The position numbers and the translations under genes are program-made. DNA of 64,000 bases, from the NCBI RefSeq assembly GCF_002848345.1, contig NZ_CP025429.1, forward strand, positions 1,860,001-1,924,000, given 5' to 3'. Origin of the DNA: Chromobacterium sp. ATCC 53434. GTDB taxonomy: Bacteria > Pseudomonadota > Gammaproteobacteria > Burkholderiales > Chromobacteriaceae. Shown here piece by piece: positions 61,637 to 64,000 of this stretch. The stretch's first letter is position 1, and the number at the start of each line of letters is the position of its first letter. The notes under the pieces are model-generated. The model made no database searches. It was not told where the DNA came from and worked only from the letters and a program-made list of their open reading frames with translations.

Positions 61637-63124
61637 TCACAGCTTGATCAGCGTGCTCTTCAGTTCGCTGTACTTGTCCAGCGCGTGCAGCGACTTGTCG
61701 CGGCCGTTGCCGGACTGCTTGTAGCCGCCGAAGGGGAAGTTCATGTCGCCGCCCTCGTCATAGCAGTTGACCCACACGGTGCCGGCGCGCAGGCGGCGCG
61801 ACACCTGGTGGGCGGTGCTGACATTGGAGGTCCACACCGCGGCCGCCAGGCCATAGGCGGTGTCGTTGGCGATGCGGATGGCGTCGTCCAGCTCGCTGAA
61901 GGTGATCACCGACAGCACCGGTCCGAAAATCTCCTCGCGGCAGATGGTCAGGTCGTCGCTCGGGCAGTCGAAGGCGGTCGGTTCGATGAACAGGCCCTTG
62001 TCGGTATGCGCGGCCTTGCCGCCCATCAGCAGCGTGGCGCCCTCGCTCAGGCCCTTGTCGATGTAGTTCAGCACCTTGCGGTACTGGATCTCGTCGACGA
62101 TGGCGCCCATGCCGGTGGCCGGATCGAGCGGGTCGCCGGGGAAGAAGCCGGAGGCGGCCTTCTTGAACTCCTCGATGAAGCGTTCCTTGATGTCCTTGTG
62201 CACCAGCACGCGGGAGCCGGCGGTGCAGACCTCGCCCATATTGTAGAAGATGCCGCTGGCGGCGGAGCGCGCCGCGCGGGCCAGATCCGGGCAGTCCGGC
62301 AGAATGATGTTGGGCGATTTGCCGCCCAACTCCAGCCACGCGCGTTTCAGGTTCGACTGGGCGGCGTAGCCGGCGATCAGTTTGCCGACGGTGGTGGAGC
62401 CGGTGAAGGCGACGCAGTCGACGTCCATATGCAGCGCCAGCAGGCGGCCGACGTCGCCGGCGCCAGGCAGCACCTGGAAGATGCCGTCGGGAATGCCGGC
62501 CTCTTTGGCCAGCGCGGCGACGCGGATCGCGGTCAGCGGCGATTTCTCGGACGGCTTGACGATGACGGCGTTGCCGGCGGCCAGCGCCGGGCCGAATTTC
62601 CAGCTGGCCATCAGTATCGGGAAGTTCCACGGCACCACGGCGGCGACGACGCCGACCGGCTCGCGGGTGACCAGGCCGACCAGTTTGGGATCGACCGGCA
62701 CCACTTCGCCGCCGACCTTGTCTATCGCCTCAGCGTACCAGTCCACGCAATAGGCGGAGGCCGGCACGTCGACGGCGGTGGTGTCGCCTATGGGCTTGCC
62801 GGCGTCCAGCGTTTCCAGCAGCGCCAGCTCGTCGCCGTGTTCGCGGATCAGCGCGGCGAAGCGCTTCAGGATGTCGGCGCGCTGGCGGGGCGCCAGGCCG
62901 GACCAGGCGCCGGAGTCGAAGGCGCGCCGAGCCGCCTTGACCGCCGTTTCCACTTCGGCCTCGCCGCAGTGGGCGATGTCGGCCAGCTTGGCGCCGTTGG
63001 CCGGATTGACGCAATCGAAACGTCGGCCGTCGGCGGCGGCGCGATAGGCGCCGTCGATGAAGGCGCGGCCTTCAATTTTCAGTTCTGCGGCAAATTGCTT
63101 CCATTCGGCGTGACTGCGGGACAT
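61637..63124 (-). CDS. puuC: PuuC-type aldehyde dehydrogenase
   Basis: A 495-residue NAD(P)-dependent aldehyde dehydrogenase, identical in length to E. coli PuuC, which oxidises gamma-glutamyl-gamma-aminobutyraldehyde in putrescine breakdown. The catalytic glutamate lies in LELGGKSPN (about 266) and the cysteine in MGEVCTAGSRVL (about 300); cofactor contacts are VPWNFP (about 165) and FTGSTTVGK (about 243). The C-terminus GGYKQSGNGRDKSLHALDKYSELKS closely follows PuuC. AGGAGAGCAGC stands before the ATG. With a PuuR-type regulator two genes away, a polyamine role is supported, but broad-specificity aldehyde oxidation cannot be excluded. Confidence 0.88.
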   Translation of the reverse strand: MSRSHAEWKQFAAELKIEGRAFIDGAYRAAADGRRFDCVNPANGAKLADIAHCGEAEVETAVKAARRAFDSGAWSGLAPRQRADILKRFAALIREHGDELALLETLDAGKPIGDTTAVDVPASAYCVDWYAEAIDKVGGEVVPVDPKLVGLVTREPVGVVAAVVPWNFPILMASWKFGPALAAGNAVIVKPSEKSPLTAIRVAALAKEAGIPDGIFQVLPGAGDVGRLLALHMDVDCVAFTGSTTVGKLIAGYAAQSNLKRAWLELGGKSPNIILPDCPDLARAARSAASGIFYNMGEVCTAGSRVLVHKDIKERFIEEFKKAASGFFPGDPLDPATGMGAIVDEIQYRKVLNYIDKGLSEGATLLMGGKAAHTDKGLFIEPTAFDCPSDDLTICREEIFGPVLSVITFSELDDAIRIANDTAYGLAAAVWTSNVSTAHQVSRRLRAGTVWVNCYDEGGDMNFPFGGYKQSGNGRDKSLHALDKYSELKSTLIKL

Positions 63125-63168
63125 GCTGCTCTCCTCGTCATATGGTGTTGTTTGGCGGAATCAAGCTT

Positions 63169-63561
63169 TCAAACGGCTATGGGACTGCAAAGTTCGATCA
63201 GCGCGCCGTCCGGCGCGCGAACGTAGGACACGGTCTGTCCCCAGGGTTTTTGCTTCGGCGCCGACAACTCGACGGCGCCGTGCGCCAGCGCTTTCGCGTG
63301 CGCCGCGGCCACGTCGTTGGTGACGAGGCCGATCTCCATGCCCAGCGGCCTGGCGGACTCGCTGGCACGGACGTGGCCGTCGGGCAGGTTGCCGGCGGCC
63401 AGTTCGTGCTGGGCGAAGGACAGCGTGGTCTCGCCGGTGTCCAGTTCGCCGTAGGCGTCGGATTCGTGCAGGAATTTGCGCTTGAGGCCGAAGGCGGCCT
63501 CGAAGAAGCGCAGCGATGCCGGCACATCCGGCACGTAAATGATGGTGTAAGCCAGCTTCAA
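63169..63561 (-). CDS. VOC-superfamily (glyoxalase/bleomycin-resistance-like) protein
   Basis: A 130-residue two-module VOC protein. The start is TTG at 63561 with GGGGGAA upstream. It begins with YTIIYVPDVPASLRFFEAAFG and closes with YVRAPDGALIELCSP, the usual first and last strands; the glutamate in ALIELCSP is a metal ligand position, but the first histidine of glyoxalase I is absent (IIYVPD). It may be a dioxygenase-like or binding protein. Lies between the PuuC-type and PuuR-type genes on the same strand and is probably cotranscribed. Function unknown. Confidence 0.8.
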   Translation of the reverse strand: MKLAYTIIYVPDVPASLRFFEAAFGLKRKFLHESDAYGELDTGETTLSFAQHELAAGNLPDGHVRASESARPLGMEIGLVTNDVAAAHAKALAHGAVELSAPKQKPWGQTVSYVRAPDGALIELCSPIAV

Positions 63562-63575
63562 GGTGTTTCCCCCTG

Positions 63576-64000
63576 TCAGAAAGTGGGCGGCGAGCTGGCG
63601 CTGACCACCTCGCAGATGTCGTCGCCGACATTGCGGAAGCGGTGAGGCAGCTTGCTGTCGAAGTAGTAGGCGTCGCCGGGGCCCAGCACCCGGCTGTCGT
63701 TGCCCACCGTCACTTCTATGCTGCCGCGTATGATGACGCCGCCTTCCTGGCCGTCGTGCACCAGCATGTCGGGCCCGGTGTCGGCGCCCGGCTGGTAGTG
63801 CTCGCGCAGGATGGCGATGTCGCGCTTGTCGTGGGCGGTGCCGACCAGCATCAGCCTGATGTCCTCGTTGCCGAGGTTGGGCAGCTCGTCTGCCTGGTAA
63901 AACACACGCGGCTGCCCCGGCTCGGCGTCGAAGGTGAAGAACTCCGCCAGCGTGATCGGCAGGCCTTCCAGCACCTTCTTCAGCGAGCTGACCGACGGGC
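63576..64000 (-). CDS. puuR: PuuR-type HTH-cupin regulator, cut by window edge
   Basis: The C-terminal 141 residues of an HTH-cupin repressor; the N-terminal HTH lies beyond position 64000. The visible part starts PSVSSLKKVLEGLPITLAEF, equivalent to the end of the PuuR HTH, and continues as a cupin domain (YQPGADTGPDMLVHDGQEGG; GDAYYFDSKLPHRFRNVG) ending EVVSASSPPTF, close to the PuuR C-terminus. PuuR represses putrescine-utilisation genes and is relieved by putrescine. The VOC and PuuC-type genes follow on the same strand, so this is probably an autoregulated operon. Confidence 0.82.
   Translation of the reverse strand, partial: PSVSSLKKVLEGLPITLAEFFTFDAEPGQPRVFYQADELPNLGNEDIRLMLVGTAHDKRDIAILREHYQPGADTGPDMLVHDGQEGGVIIRGSIEVTVGNDSRVLGPGDAYYFDSKLPHRFRNVGDDICEVVSASSPPTF

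Overview
The window is about 64 kb of GC-rich DNA from a free-living Gram-negative bacterium. The codon usage, the pyochelin-type siderophore genes, the LasA-type protease, the PuuC/PuuR pair and the many PAS/GGDEF and chemotaxis signalling genes fit a betaproteobacterium of the Chromobacterium/Neisseriales type. That placement is an inference; no rRNA or other phylogenetic marker lies in the window. I see no tRNA, rRNA or CRISPR array.

Layout. 1-7.9 kb: accessory and housekeeping singletons (FAD monooxygenase, a 59-codon unknown gene, a cytoplasmic multi-PAS chemotaxis protein, GFA protein, AraC regulator, CsaA-like protein, PaaI-type thioesterase, DOPA-dioxygenase-family protein). 7.87-8.99 kb: an IS630-family insertion sequence. 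9.05-35.05 kb: a complete siderophore island. 35.5-38.5 kb: a KfrA-like protein behind a palindrome, a MITE-like element, a membrane protein and an RluF-type pseudouridine synthase. 38.5-53 kb: glutathione transferase, YedK/HMCES, an esterase fused to an acyl-CoA-binding domain, a MASE1 sensor and a diguanylate cyclase, an NCS1 permease, LasA-type protease, an unknown two-part protein and an MHS transporter. 52.7-53.7 kb: a TRIC-family channel gene behind a tandem glycine riboswitch with a near-consensus promoter. 53.8-64 kb: a PhaC-like DUF3141 protein, a GNAT gene broken by a nonsense codon, LysR/AzoR divergent pair, three tandem paralogous solute-binding proteins, and a PuuC / VOC / PuuR group running off the right edge.

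The siderophore island is the centrepiece. Six genes on the minus strand are joined by five identical ATGA stop/start overlaps: a fused salicyl-AMP ligase and salicylate synthase, a PchE-like NRPS with two complete cyclisation modules, a PchF-like NRPS (Cy-A-MT-PCP-TE), a saccharopine-dehydrogenase-type reductase, a PchG-type thiazolinyl imide reductase and a PchC-type editing thioesterase. Divergent to them run two ABC transporter halves; then come a PchR-type AraC regulator (minus), a TonB-dependent receptor and an FptX-like MFS carrier. All three adenylation domains carry a cysteine specificity code and all three Cy domains keep the DxxxxDxxS motif. The line should therefore assemble salicylate plus three cysteines, one ring more than pyochelin. 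Two adenylation units are near-identical at DNA level (a 3,108-bp-spaced direct repeat), no epimerase insertion is visible, and two unrelated reductases are present. A 48-bp element shared by the two uptake promoters is a good candidate PchR operator, and a Fur-like box precedes the receptor gene.
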